Shown here one piece after another: positions 1 to 12,512 of a stretch of 64,000 nucleotides of DNA; position 1 is the stretch's first letter; each line of letters begins with the position of its first letter. A program made the position numbers and the translations under genes. The stretch comes from Archilochus colubris (Eukaryota > Chordata > Aves > Apodiformes > Trochilidae). The notes below the pieces were generated by a model. The model searched no databases. It was given only the letters and a program-made list of their open reading frames with translations, and was not told the origin of the DNA. The stretch spans positions 175,515,480 through 175,579,479 of the forward strand of contig CM041083.1 in assembly GCA_023079485.1 (NCBI GenBank). Reading direction: 5' to 3'.

Positions 1-2488
1 GAGTGAGAACCTTTGTACTGAGAAAGTCAAATTAATCAAAGTCTTATGGAGAATAAAGCCCCTCAAGATATCTTGTGATATAAATCCAAACAAATCCACT
101 CTTGTCCTCAAATAAAAGTAATTTAAAAGAAAGGCTAAAATTCATATCAGGAGAATCAGACCTTTCTCATGGGTAAAACATTTCTTGAAACAGGTAAAAG
201 TATACAAATCTGGAAAGGAAGACTCTGACAGTTCATGATGACTACCCAGGAAGACAAAAGGATACACAGCATATCCCACCCTTCACTTTGCCAAACAGGT
301 ATTTAAGAACATTTTGAACCAACAGCATTTCAACTCCACCCTCTTCTCCCAGGTCATGGGACCTGACACTGTGATGGCACACACACACCCTCCCTACCAA
401 AATGCCACCTCTTGGCTCCCCAGAACACAAAACCATATGTCTACCAGCCCCCTAAAATTACAAAGTACACCCCTGATACTTGCCGGATGGGATGTAGAAC
501 CAAAAAAACTAGAAGCATATCACATTTTGTTGGGAGTGGGGTCAGAGGTGGATTGGTTTTTCTGTTTCTGAGCTCTTTGGAACTAACTGGAACTTGTGAC
601 TTGAAAAGAGAAGTCCCAGACTCTGCCAGCACAGTTCCAGGGGCAGATGTCCATGGTTATTTAATGACGTCTGCTCAAGATGCTCCCAAACATTCCTTCT
701 GTAGATGAAGAGCTGCCATGTGCTGTATAAGAGCTAAATTCTTTCTCTTAAATCTCTGAACACTCAGCTGTGCAGGGGGGATTCTGCAGACAGAAATTAA
801 GCATTGCAACAACCTTTGAACTTCTGAGAACCAGACCAAAGCCAGGTGTCATTCTTTGATGGCATTTTGAGCAAACAGGAATTTCCTAAACTCTGTATGC
901 AGGTGGTTCCTCAGCACACAGGGTTTTATAGGCTGGGCTGTGCCCTCTTTCACATACCCTGTGCCTATAAAACTCCAAAAGTCAAAGGCTTCACAGGACT
1001 TTTTTCCTCCATCTTTGATGGTAACAGGCAGAGCTTTAAGGTAAGTCTGAGCAAAGCATCAGCATGAATGTGCAGTTGTTCTGTAATGACACAAAACCCA
1101 CATGCAGTCACAGCTCTCATGAAAGGTTAGCAATATGTTTTAAAGTCTGGTGTGATCTCTATAATCATTTGTACTGATTATAATTTCCTTTGGCAGCCTC
1201 ATTCTCATTTATATGTTTTCCATTTAGTTCAGTCTTGAAGTCTTAAGGGCTTCCTTAAAGTGTCTACAGTTTCCTTTCCAATTCAGCCATTCTTCTCCTG
1301 CCAGAGGGACCTGTGTGAAACAGAAGGAGGCTTTAGGTGTTTTTAAGCAATCGTGTGACAAAGGGCAAAGCACTTATAAGCACTGCTACAAATGACAGAG
1401 CACACCATTACCTTTTTCACTATTAACCTTTATGTCTACACCATCTGTTAGAAACAAAGATCAATCTTAATATCCCCAGGGCTGCTGTTCTCAGATCTTT
1501 AGCTCTTCATCCTCTTTAACTACAGGTTTTAATTATAGATGAGAAGATTATCATACCCAAATTGAGGCTTATGTGAGCAGTACATGGGAAGAAACTCTAA
1601 ATTAATTTAGACACAACCTAATACTAAAGAGAAAACCTCATTCTACTCCTGCTAAAATTATTTAGCATTACTCAAACTAGAACTTGAGATTATTATTCAA
1701 TTAGAAGTTCCATGAGAAATAATACTGACCAAGTATTGTTCTATGCAATTTTGATGGCATGTCCACATCAAGGATAGTTTATGTCAACCTGGACAAATAT
1801 AGAAGTCTGAAAAAAAGCATTCAGATTCACTCACAGGAGCTCAGCTCAGGAGAAATCACTTTTTATGGAAACATCTCTACACAATGTTATGACTCTCTAG
1901 TCAATTTTCTATAGCATAAATTCAACAAAAACAAAGAAAAAAACCAAAAATAAGTAATAATAATAAAATAATAAAAAACAACCACACAAAAAACCCACGT
2001 GATATATGCCTACCAACCACAGTGTGCTTTTTGTGTAATGCATATCAAAAGCCATCAGATTGTACCTTGGATGAGTTTAAATATATTCTTTGTGAATTGT
2101 AGTGCACTGCAGAAGTGACTTAAATGAAGCTTAATGGTTTAAGATTTGTATCTTGCTTCTTTCTCCAGTCATCACAAGGGTAATTTCTTGCATGAGCTGC
2201 CTCATTTATGTAACTGGCAAGAGCCATTGCAACAGAATAAGATAAATATTTCTATATTCACTTCTTGTAACAAACAGATGTAAGTGTCAAATAGATCTGA
2301 CTTCTGAAAACTGACAACAGTAAAAAAACAGTTGTAGATGAAAGGACATCAAACACAGTAACCAGGACTCATTCATGACCTCTTTCTTTCACCTACTCTC
2401 AGTCCAATGGAAGATCACTTGCTGTAGCCTTACAATTTAAGCAAACCACATTACTAACTTAATGTGTCAGTGAATAATTCTAGATATT

Positions 2489-2529
2489 CTCCAACCTTAC
2501 AACCTAACCCATTCTATGATTCCATGATG
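2489..2529 (+). mobile_element. CR1 3'-end remnant
   Basis: The stretch ccaaccttacaacctaaccc followed by attctatgattccatga resembles a sense CR1 3' terminus with a decayed ATTCTATG tail. Only about 40 bp are recognisable. Confidence 0.5.
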
Positions 2530-3240
2530 ATTTCAGGCCTTCCTGGATGATAGTATTTCCCAATTATTTTGAATGAGAACTAGAGCAGGCATTAAATACA
2601 CAGGTACTATTTTATGCTAACTTGGAGAAAAAGGAAAAAAAAATTAGTATTTTACTGCAGTTTTACAGCTTCTGTGAAGTACTTGTCACAGTACCTTTTG
2701 CACTATAGTGTTTGCATACTATCACTATAAAATTTACCACCTTATAATTCAAAACAATCTGAATTTTTATCTGGATGTAAAATTGACTTATTGATTACCT
2801 GTAAAGAGCAGCAGCACAGTGCTTATTCTTTATTCTTTCCTAATTCAGACATAAAAGAGTCCAATCTGACAGAAAACTTTAAGCTTTCTTCCCATACTAT
2901 TTATTTGCTCTTAATTCTGCAGTCACAGTTTTGGGTTTCCTATTAACACAATTTCTCATGCATTGTATCAGCAGTTTTCCAATCAGTGTTTATATTATCA
3001 TTTATTTTATTGTAGAGTACTCAAAGTATATGTTTTCCACCCTACTTTAATTGATTAAAACAATGCCACCTGGGGCTTCTTTTGTATTCAGTGGAAAGAA
3101 GAGGGGTATTATTAGATCATTGTCTTTCCCAAGCTAATTAGGACCTCCAGAGAGGGTTATTTCATTCCATCAAATGTAAAAAACCTAGAGATTTGGGTAA
3201 CTAGATTCAAATTTCTAAATCTAGATAGGACTGATGCCAC

Positions 3241-3259
3241 TTTTTTTTTTTTTTTTTTT
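3241..3259 (+). repeat. T19 homopolymer
   Basis: Uninterrupted run of 19 T. A second T19 lies at 5830-5848. Confidence 0.97.
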
Positions 3260-4710
3260 CTTCCTCTTAGAAACCCATGATTATCCTTTTTTCACATCAG
3301 GCACTAAATTCATTAAAATTATCTAAATCCTGCTTTCTGCAAAATAAATTTTCTTATTCTATATGTCCTTTTTATTCAGACATGTCTCAGTAGGCCATCA
3401 ATGCAGCTGAAAATGGCATCTTCTTGCCTTACCTATTCCTCATTACCAGCTCTTTGTCAGTAAAGTGTTTTTTGCATTTGAAAATTTTAATATATTTATG
3501 ATGGATGAAATCAGCACAGGTGATTATGACCTTTTGCATTCTGATTAAGAAGTAGTAGAGTTCAAAATGCTTGGATTTTCCTACTTGTGTTTGAAGAAGA
3601 AAAATCCCAAGGTTATATTAATTGTAGGATAATTATTTAACTATCTATCTTGCCTAATAAGAAATTCAGGCTGTTTCTATCATTAGTGCTGAAAGCTTAT
3701 TGGTATCTCTTCAGAGAAAATTTGTGCTTCTTCAAAACCAGGCATCGTCTTCAAAACCAGGGTTTACATCTCTGATGTAAACCAAAACACACAAGACTTG
3801 AAAAGAGCCAAAGTCCATCAGGAGAACAAAACCTGTAGATGCACACGAGGGAGCCAAAATTAATTAGTAATGGGAAACATTTATCGTGGTAATCAAAGCT
3901 ATGAAATTACTGTCTGTATTCTCTTTAATCAGTGAATAACCATTTTCCTTCACTGCCTATATATGTAAAGCAGCTATGAGCTAAAGTTAACATCAGAGTA
4001 AGTGAAAGAAATTCAGAAGCTCAGTGAGTTGAAGAAGACACCAAAGGACTCTTACACACCGTAATTCCCCAACCCAGCAAATTATTATTACTGAAAAAAT
4101 ATCAGTTGTGGAAAGGCAGAATACCAATATTCTGTATTACATCCAGCTCCTGTGGCAATCTTGTTTCATCCAGAGAGGAAGAACTTTGATAATGTAGTTA
4201 TTTACAGTAGTTGCTGCCCTTTCTTAGGCAATATTATCCACTATGGTTTTCAACTGTTCCTGATAGGATTGGTTTGGGTTGGGATGAAGGCAGCAGTTTC
4301 ACTGGATCTTTAAAATGAACACAAAATATGTAGTTTAGATAATTCCAGTAGGGTGAAACAACTCCTCATTTGTGTCTAGATCAGATGGGATCCCTGATGG
4401 GACACCAGGAGATGTCCTTCAGGTCATGCTGGATGGACATGGACAATATTGATCCAAGACCAGGAAGAGGTGCTGTTTCCCAACATCTAGGGAAGCCCTG
4501 GATCCACCAGCAGCTACATGTCTGTCTTGCCCCCTAAGTCAAGCAAACATCTTTGTCAATGCTAAACACAGGATCTCAGAGAACCTTCTGACTGGCTGCC
4601 AGTTTTCTTTGGATCTCATATAAAAGTAATTTTTATACATAAATTTTTATAATTTTTTCTCTCTCCAGATAGAAAGACATAGATATGTTACATATCCGAT
4701 GCATATAACA

Positions 4711-4742
4711 TGTATATATATATATATACACATATATAAATA
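4711..4742 (+). repeat. TA dinucleotide repeat
   Basis: An alternating TA/CA tract (tgtatatatatatatataca) in AT-rich intergenic sequence. Confidence 0.9.
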
Positions 4743-7201
4743 AAACATATAAATCCATACAAGGGTTGATATAAAATGTAGGAAATATTCTTTAATAAAA
4801 CAAATAAAATGAAAAATTTAATTTTAAATGTTGATGGAAAGCAATTACACAAAAATAAATGGCAGATTTGGAGTCCCCAACTTTACAAGTTTTCTTAGCA
4901 AGTCCTTTTTTCTCTGGGGTGGGGAAGTTCACAAGATTAGGAAGGGAGGTTCCAAACTGGGCTGGGGGAATGGACACAAACAATCCTATGTTCCAGAAGT
5001 TCTCTTCTGGTTTCTGAAAGAGAAACTTCAGTAGTGCACACTGTCAGGTGCTCTAGTGCTGACTTGGAAGTATATCACCTTTTCAAAGGTGCCCTGGGGA
5101 CAAACTTCTAAAAAAATTTAAAGTTGTGTGGAATTGTAGGTGGAATTCTTGCCATGTGTAAGAATGCATCTTCTAAGTTGCTAAATAGCTTTTAGAAAGC
5201 TCGTCAGTCAGTTATTTACAAACCTGGTGTACACTGAAATTAGGTAAAAATATGTTCATTTTTACTTTGTCCCCTATCAGGTATGACTAAATTCATAAAC
5301 TTATTTCTATGTGTAATGATAGCATCTAAAAAGCTAATCCTTTGCACATTTTTAATAATAATCCATCAAAAGTCTGAGTTTTATGTGAACTGTAGGGACA
5401 GATTATTTGCTTGGGTAGCCCTAGAGTCAATCACATAATACATAAGTTTTCTGATTATCAATGATCCAAAGCAGTCAGCAAGAAAATCACAGTCTAGTTA
5501 TTTGAAGAGCTTTTTGTCATGTGTCTAATCATCTATGTCATTAGAAAATCACATGTTCAGTGGAGTTAAAATGTATTTAATGATCAGCCAGATTTGTGCC
5601 ATCTGTAGTGCATTTGTTAGCACTATAATGGATTCTTCTGTACTGTAAAATATATAAATTTACCCAATCAAACAACTTGATACAAACTTTTATGCATAAT
5701 TGAAAGGAAAATCTGACAAAAAAATGCATCATTTTCCAATAACTCTCTCCAGAGATTATATTTCTGGCATCCAAGTACAGTACAGTGGCCTTACTTATTT
5801 TGGGTAATATCAGAAATAATAAAACTTTCTTTTTTTTTTTTTTTTTTTGAGCTGAAAAAAGTCAAACAGCAGTTTTGTTAATTACCATAGCAATCCAGTA
5901 ATTTTGCACATAGATCTTTCAATAGATCTTTCAATGAACTTTCAAGAACTCAGTTTTTAATTTTGCCCACATTTGATCTCCTATGGATGTGGGATGCTCA
6001 TTTTGTTCCATGGCATTTACTCCTAAAAGCCATTATTATAGTTCAATTCTCATTAATTCAGATCTCCTTCAGCAAGAGGCTCTCTGATACTGAAATGCTT
6101 GGTATCAATGAATAGTGCCTGCTATACAGACAAGCTCTGACACAGTGCCTCAGGCTCTGACTTTACCAATTGCACCTGATTCTTACAAGGATACTGTTTG
6201 TGTTGGTGCCAATCCACAGAAATGAGCTGTGTTATGTAACTATAAACTTTATTGTTCTACAAGAACCACAGAATAAGTGGGAATCACACAAAGCCATGGA
6301 TGAGGTCCTTACAACATGAAAAGTGACAACTTGACTGATTCTCTCTTGGTCCTGCATAATATATTTATTCATTCCTTAGCTCGAGTAATGATGACTTCAA
6401 ATGATGGATCTGTAAGCAAGCAATAAACATATTTTGTGAAGCTATGGGATGTTTACTGTAATTGGGAGAGAAAAAATGATTCTATCAGGTTGATTAAGCT
6501 TGATTCTGAATACAATAACCCCTCCCCTCAGTGATTAGGCTAAATAAAGTATTTCAAAAGCCAATGGGTTGTATTGCTATGGTAACCCACTGAACCACTG
6601 AATTTATAATTGTGTGCCTTACATTATACATGAAGATTTCATTTTCCCTCCAAAATATAATACTGATATACTTAATCTTTTCCTCCATTCTTTCCCCACA
6701 TCAAGGAGAAAATCAGTTTTCTTTAACCTTGCATCATTAAATCTAATGATTTTTCAAGGAAGATCATATTCTGCATGGTTTTGTTTGAAAATTTGGTCTA
6801 AGAAGCTAGGAATTTCAAACTGAAAAAAGTTCCAGGTTACTAATAGAAACTACGTTGATGTCACTTCCTATGGAAAGTTATATGTTCTAGAAAGGATCAA
6901 AAAGAAAACTGATGTGCAAATGGTGAATTGCATCCATACATATAGAGTAGAGATCAAGTCTGACTTTGCATGATTTGAAAAGTCAAAGATACAGTAAATG
7001 TGCCCATATAGTAAGTGACTGAATTGAAATCTAAAGCTGAACCATATATGGCTCTAAAGTTCAACCATGTATCTTTTGATACATCTCTTTACATCATATG
7101 GGAGAGTGACAGCCTGGCCACAAAGAGAGACCTAAAATTGATTTTTGATGTTTTTTTTATTGTGGTTTGTTTTGTGCAAAAATGTAAACCCAGTGAAACA
7201 C

Positions 7202-7725
7202 TGAATCATAGAACAGTTTAAGTTGGAAGGGAACTTAAAGACCATCTAGTTCCAACCCCCCTGCATGAGCAGGGACACTTTCCACTCAAAGATTCATTCA
7301 ACCTGGCCTTGAACATTTCCATGGAGGGGGCATCCACAACCTCCCTGGGTAACCTTTTCCATATCTCACCACCCTGACACTGAAGAATTTCTTCATAATG
7401 TTAAATCTCAATATACCCTCTTCAGCTTTCCTATAGGCATCCTCCAGGTACTGGAAGGATGCTCTAAGGTCTCCTCCAAGCCTTGTCTTCTCCAGGCTGG
7501 ACAATCCCAACTCCCTCAGCCTGTCTTTAGAGGAAAGGTTCTCCAACCTGATGATTAGCTTCATGGCCCTTTTCTGGGCTCACTCCAACACCTACATGTC
7601 CTCCTTGTGTTAGGGACCCCAGAACTGAACACAGTAGTCCAAGATGGGGCCTCAAGAGAGTGGAGTAGACAGAGAGAATCAGCTCCCTCAACCTTCTCTT
7701 CATACTTCTCATTGATATGAGACAA
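7202..7725 (-). mobile_element. CR1 LINE fragment
   Basis: Reverse-complement CR1. The tail remnant (gaatcatagaacag) and agttggaagggaacttaaag are at the left, and decayed reverse transcriptase C-terminal coding sequence extends right to about 7725. Translated - strand pieces such as RLRELGLSSLEKTRLGGDL are typical of the CR1 ORF2 end. Frames are broken, so it is an old 5'-truncated copy. Confidence 0.93.
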
Positions 7726-9492
7726 TGTGTCTGCATTCAGTTCTTATCAGCAGGGATCTTTGTGGGGTTTATTAGGCAAAGCCAGAATTTTAAAACCTAG
7801 ATATTTCACTTCCTGGAAGAGGTCGTCTCCTAGAAAAGCATGTGCATATTAAACTTCTCCAAGGCTCCAACAAACTACCTACTTTTTGTAGTACCAATGT
7901 TTATATGAAGAAATAATGAGTCAAAACCCATGATATTTTTTTTTATTTCACACTTACAACACAGTAACCTGAACACATACTGAAAATACTTAAATTTTTT
8001 TAGCAAAGGCTTAACTTGGAATATCCATTTTAGTTTAAATGCTGATTATTCCCATTCTCTTCTTGTATTATTATGCAAAGCTATCTTGTACAAAGTTTTC
8101 TCAGTGACCCTATTCCCTTTCCCCCCCCTCCCCCCAAGGTAAATTCCAGTATCTTTCTCATGGTTTTGGTTCATGTCCTAGATGATCTATATATCTATAT
8201 TTCAGGTCACAAAGGCTGACATGTCAGTCAGGTTTCTATAGTCTAAAAGTAAAAAGAACCTGAGAATTTTACCTTAAATTGGCAGTAACCAACCTAAAAT
8301 TAAAATAAGATTACACATTTAGCATCTTTGTTATATGTACCCTGGGGACCCCTCCTTAGTGTTCCTGACAATACAGGAAAAACAAATGGACTTTTTGATG
8401 AGTGGAAGTATGGTAACTATTACCTGCCCTAGAGTGAATAAAAGTACTTTTGAAATATGTAACAGCTTTCCAGTAGATTAAATAACCATTTACTTGGGAC
8501 ATTGATACTCAATATCACTTAAAATTTGCTGTAATTTCTATCTCAAGAAAAAAAAAAACATTTTCAAGGAAGTGTATTAACTAAAAACAGCAAGCTGCTA
8601 CTGGCACTACTGGATTTTTATGTGTTTATCGGGGTTTTTTTTCCCTCTAAGCAGTAAAGATCAGAAATTGAGGGCACACAGTTCACATTTCACAATTATA
8701 TTTTCTAATACCAAGGCGATTTTGAAATATTAGTGGCAGAGAGCACAAGCACCCTTGATCCAGGCTCTTTCTGCTTTCTTGAGACCATGTCTAAGATTCC
8801 ACTCCTGCCTGAATCACTTATAAACTCGTGTTGACTGTGGTTCACTCAGTTCTTATCTCAGTGTTGCACTGACACTTGCCATGTGCCATATGAGCACAGG
8901 GGTAATATTGTAATCTCAGGCTGCAGTATCAGATGATGTGCTCCTTTGCTCAGGGAAAAGAGATTTTTTTTGCCTATGACAACAGCATCACCTGCTGTTG
9001 GATGAGGAATTAAAATTCCCATTTCCTGAGGAGTCTGATGAATGCTTATTTTATTTTTTGGACTAACTGAAATGAATATGCAGACTGGGATTGAGGAATA
9101 AAATTGCATATATTTTTCTCAACAGTTATTTTTTATAGAAGATATGCACATAACTTTTCTCAGTAAATCATAATTCATATTCACGACCTCTATTGTAACT
9201 TTTTTATTTTCTCCCAATATACATAAGGCAGCTCAGTGTGTACTATGAAAGGCTTCTGAGGGATGTATTAGAAATTATCCTTCCCTGAGTTTCTAAACAA
9301 ACCTTAATGGTGGTTTCCCAAGGGAAAATTAAAAATAAATAAAAACTGGTATATTGGATACTACAGATTTTAGTTTAGCATCATGTCTAGAAACATTACA
9401 GTTTAAATGTAATCATTATGTATAAACACCATAAAATGATTTTGTAATAAACAAAAACTACTACAAATCATGATAATTTAAAATTTAGCAAT

Positions 9493-9523
9493 ATCTCTTC
9501 TATTAAATATCTCTTCTATTAAA
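9493..9523 (+). repeat. Two copies of a 16-bp unit
   Basis: atctcttctattaaat at 9493-9508 is repeated directly after it to 9523. Confidence 0.9.
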
Positions 9524-10271
9524 ATGTAATTATAAAATAATACTTTCAAAGGGATCAGATAGATTTTACAACTTCTGTTGACTTGCTTAAAAATTAGACA
9601 CCTATTGCTTCCAAGTATATCCAGGGTAAAAGCTTCCTTACATACTGCAAGGGCAAAAATTTTGATTGGTATCTTCAGTTCTGAGTTACAATAAAGTTAA
9701 CTTTGAGTCTTCTTTCTCCTTCCCTTCTCTACCAAATTCAGATGGCTTAGAGATCTCTTTCTGTTTCTCCACCTAGCAATGCTTTCTGTGATTTAAGTCC
9801 CATATTATACACATACTATATCATGCAGTTGTTGGGAGGATGTCATGGGGAAGAATAATACAAAATTACTTTACAGAACACCTTGCATAACGTGTTGATC
9901 AAGCTATTGAAGACAGAATAATATGTAGAATAAGCTTAGTTAGTAAAAAACTCAAGGAAATACAAGGAGAAAAAACATTTGTAGAGGTGTAGTGAATTAA
10001 ATTTTAAAATCAAAATAATTTATATGTAGGAATGGAGTCCTCTGTGTAAATGCTGCAGTAAATGACCAGAGATAAATGAGGCTAGAAATAGTTTTACTTT
10101 CTTTTCAATCATCCCACAGTCATTTTGTATATCCTGTTGAATGAAAGATTTTTGACAAGAGAGGGTATGTTCAGAAAAAAGTATAATATTTGGGAGAATA
10201 ATCGGGTAACATTAGAAGATTCAAATTGCATAGCTTGACAGTGAGAAACCTAGAGAGATTTATGAGAAGAG

Positions 10272-10322
10272 TTTGAATAAATAAGAAGCATTTGAATAAA
10301 TAAGAAGCATTTGAATAAATAA
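10272..10322 (+). repeat. Tandem repeat of a 19-bp unit
   Basis: Two perfect copies of tttgaataaataagaagca (10272-10290, 10291-10309) and a partial third ending in aaataaa. Confidence 0.95.
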
Positions 10323-11070
10323 ACCCAACAGTAGGAGGAAAATTAATTAGGTCCTGCAGGTCTTATGTGGCTGTATTTAGTAGGAAGATCTTAAAACTGA
10401 AAATTTAGGCAGCACAGCAGCAAAAGGCCCTGGGGACTAGTTATTAGGTTGGTAAACAGCAGAGAAAAAAGGTAATAACACAGCTGTTCACCAGAAAACA
10501 TATGGCAATGTAAAGTAATCTAAGAGTGGTATATTTCTGAGTGTTTATTCTCTGACAAAGCACCTAAGAAAGGATGCAAAGAAAGGGTGGAATATTGCTC
10601 ATATGACACTGGGCTGTCTATACATTAGGAGCCTAGTTCAAACCAAACACCTTATCAGCTCTGCTGTTAGAGAGGCATTTGACGGGAAATCTACACCTAA
10701 AATCTGACTTGCCCTTTCTCCAGCTAGGATTCAAGGGGAGCAAAGCCATTTACCTTTAATTTTGGGATGGCTAAATTGGGTGATATGAACGCTAGTCTGA
10801 AAAGTGATCACATCAAAAATTGTCAGTTGAATGGGATCATGATGTCTCAGAAGTGAATTAGAATACCAACACCTTAAGATAAAACCCTGATGTGAAAGAA
10901 AATACTCATGGTAGTGGAGGAAAATATTAGGAGCCATTTTGGAGCGTTAATTTCACAAGACAGACTATGATTATCAATCCATGCACTCATGATCATCCTT
11001 TCCAACGGATCTGCTATCATCAAGTCTTTCGTAGTTAGTTCATTAAAATTTATTTACATTTATCTTTTCA

Positions 11071-11090
11071 TATATATATATATATATTTG
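11071..11090 (+). repeat. TA dinucleotide repeat
   Basis: About nine TA units, following gcttttcat-like AT-rich sequence. Confidence 0.85.
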
Positions 11091-11337
11091 TATATAGATT
11101 ATCTCCAGTAAAATAAGTATGTAAAGGAAAGAAATAGCTTACAGCATCAAACTTCTGCCAGGCAATTACATCAGAAATTCTGCAGCAAATATTTTGGGGA
11201 TACCTCATCCCTTTGGAAACACACTTAAAAATTTGTATCTTGCCTTCAGTCAACCCAAGCCTGATTTTTTTTTCCTTTACTATCTTTCTCTTAAGTTATT
11301 ATTAATAACACTATCGCTATTTCTATTACTATTGTAT

Positions 11338-11490
11338 TACAGAATCAGAGAATTATCACAGTTGGAAAGGACCTCTGGAAATCATCTAGTCCAACTCTTC
11401 CACTAAAACAGGATCACCTAGAGCACATTACACAGGACTGCATCCAGGCAGGTCTTTAATATCTCCAGAGAAGGGGAGTCCAAATTATCG
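11338..11490 (-). mobile_element. CR1 LINE 3' fragment
   Basis: Reverse-complement CR1 3' end: cagttggaaaggacctctgg, then atcatctagtccaactcttc and ggatcacctagagcacatta. It lacks the usual tail repeats and is older than the copy at 11.9 kb. Confidence 0.88.
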
Positions 11491-11880
11491 CTGAATTAAA
11501 TTGATTATGCTTTACATTTTTATCTCCAGTGGTTTGCTGCTAGATACTCTCAAGTAAACAGAAGACTTTTTACATGCCTTTTTCATGCTTTATTTGATAG
11601 TGTTCCAAAGTGGTGTTGCAGTAAAACACCAGGGCTTCAGTATTTTTTCCTTGACTGCAGCTCCCTCACAACACTCTTGTGAGGCACATATGCAGAGAAA
11701 CAAAGTACCTCAGCTGTGACTGACACAGATGTCTTTTACAACTAAACCCTTTTACAACTAAACAATAAAACCAACATAATAAAAAATTTGAATCAACTCA
11801 GAAGCCATCAATGCTGAACTTCTCATACCCATGCTACCTTCAGCCTCTTAGTTTGTCCAAAAGGACAGTGGGTTGCTGGG

Positions 11881-12512
11881 GTCATAGAATCATAGAATCA
11901 TAGAATCATAGAATTAGCCGGGTTGGAAGGGACCTCAGAGATCATCTAGTCCAACCCTTGACCCACCGGAGCAGTTGCTAGACCATGGCACTGAGTGCCA
12001 CATCCTGTCTTTTTTTAAATGTCTCCAGGGACGGAGAATCTACCACCTCACCGGGCAGTCCATTCCATAGCCTAATCACCCTCTCCGTGAAGAAATTCTT
12101 TCTAATATCTAACCTAAACCTCCCCTGGCACAACTTAAGACTGTGTCCTCTTGTCTTGTTGAAGGGCATCTGTGAAAAGAGTCCAGTTCCCACCTCACTA
12201 CAGCCTCCTTTCAGGTAGTTGTAGACAGCAATGAGGTCTCCCCTGAGCCTCCTCTTCTTCAGGCTGAACAGCCCCAGCTCTCTCAACCTCTCCTCATAGG
12301 GCCTGTGCTCGAGTCCCTTCACCAGCCTGGTTGCCCTCCTTTGGACCTGTTCCAGGACCTCTACATCCTTCTTAAACTGAGGGGCCCAGAACTGGACACA
12401 GTACTCGAGGTGTGGCCTCACCAGCGCTGAGTACAGGGGAAGAATCACCTCCCTGGACCTGCTGGTGACGCTGTTTCTGATACAGGCCAGGATGCCATTG
12501 GCCTTCTTGGGT
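11881..12512 (-). mobile_element. Young CR1 LINE copy, 5'-truncated
   Basis: About 630 bp in reverse complement with a clean tail of four TCATAGAA-type units at 11881-11915. An open - strand frame of 156 codons (11978-12448) encodes the CR1 ORF2 C-terminus: [20 protein letters not shown], then [20 protein letters not shown] and so on. Such an intact frame marks a relatively recent insertion. Similarity stops at about 12512, after gccaatggcatcc read on the - strand. The copy at 50966-51466 is close in sequence and lies in the opposite orientation. Confidence 0.95.

Larger units (their letters stand above)
1..7201. other. Intergenic, no gene recognised
   Basis: AT-rich sequence. The open frames at 242-708 and elsewhere are short, overlap on both strands and match no family I know. 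There is one CR1 tail remnant and two T19 runs. The 3' end of TRPC4, the expected upstream neighbour of POSTN in vertebrates, is not visible. Confidence 0.6.
7726..11337. other. Intergenic, no gene recognised
   Basis: AT-rich unique sequence with small tandem repeats only. No splice-flanked frame with a recognisable protein. Confidence 0.6.

Noticed and set aside
242..708. Overlapping open frames on both strands at the window start, considered as a possible TRPC4 exon or 3'UTR
   Set aside because: None of the translations resembles the TRPC4 C-terminus or any other family I know.
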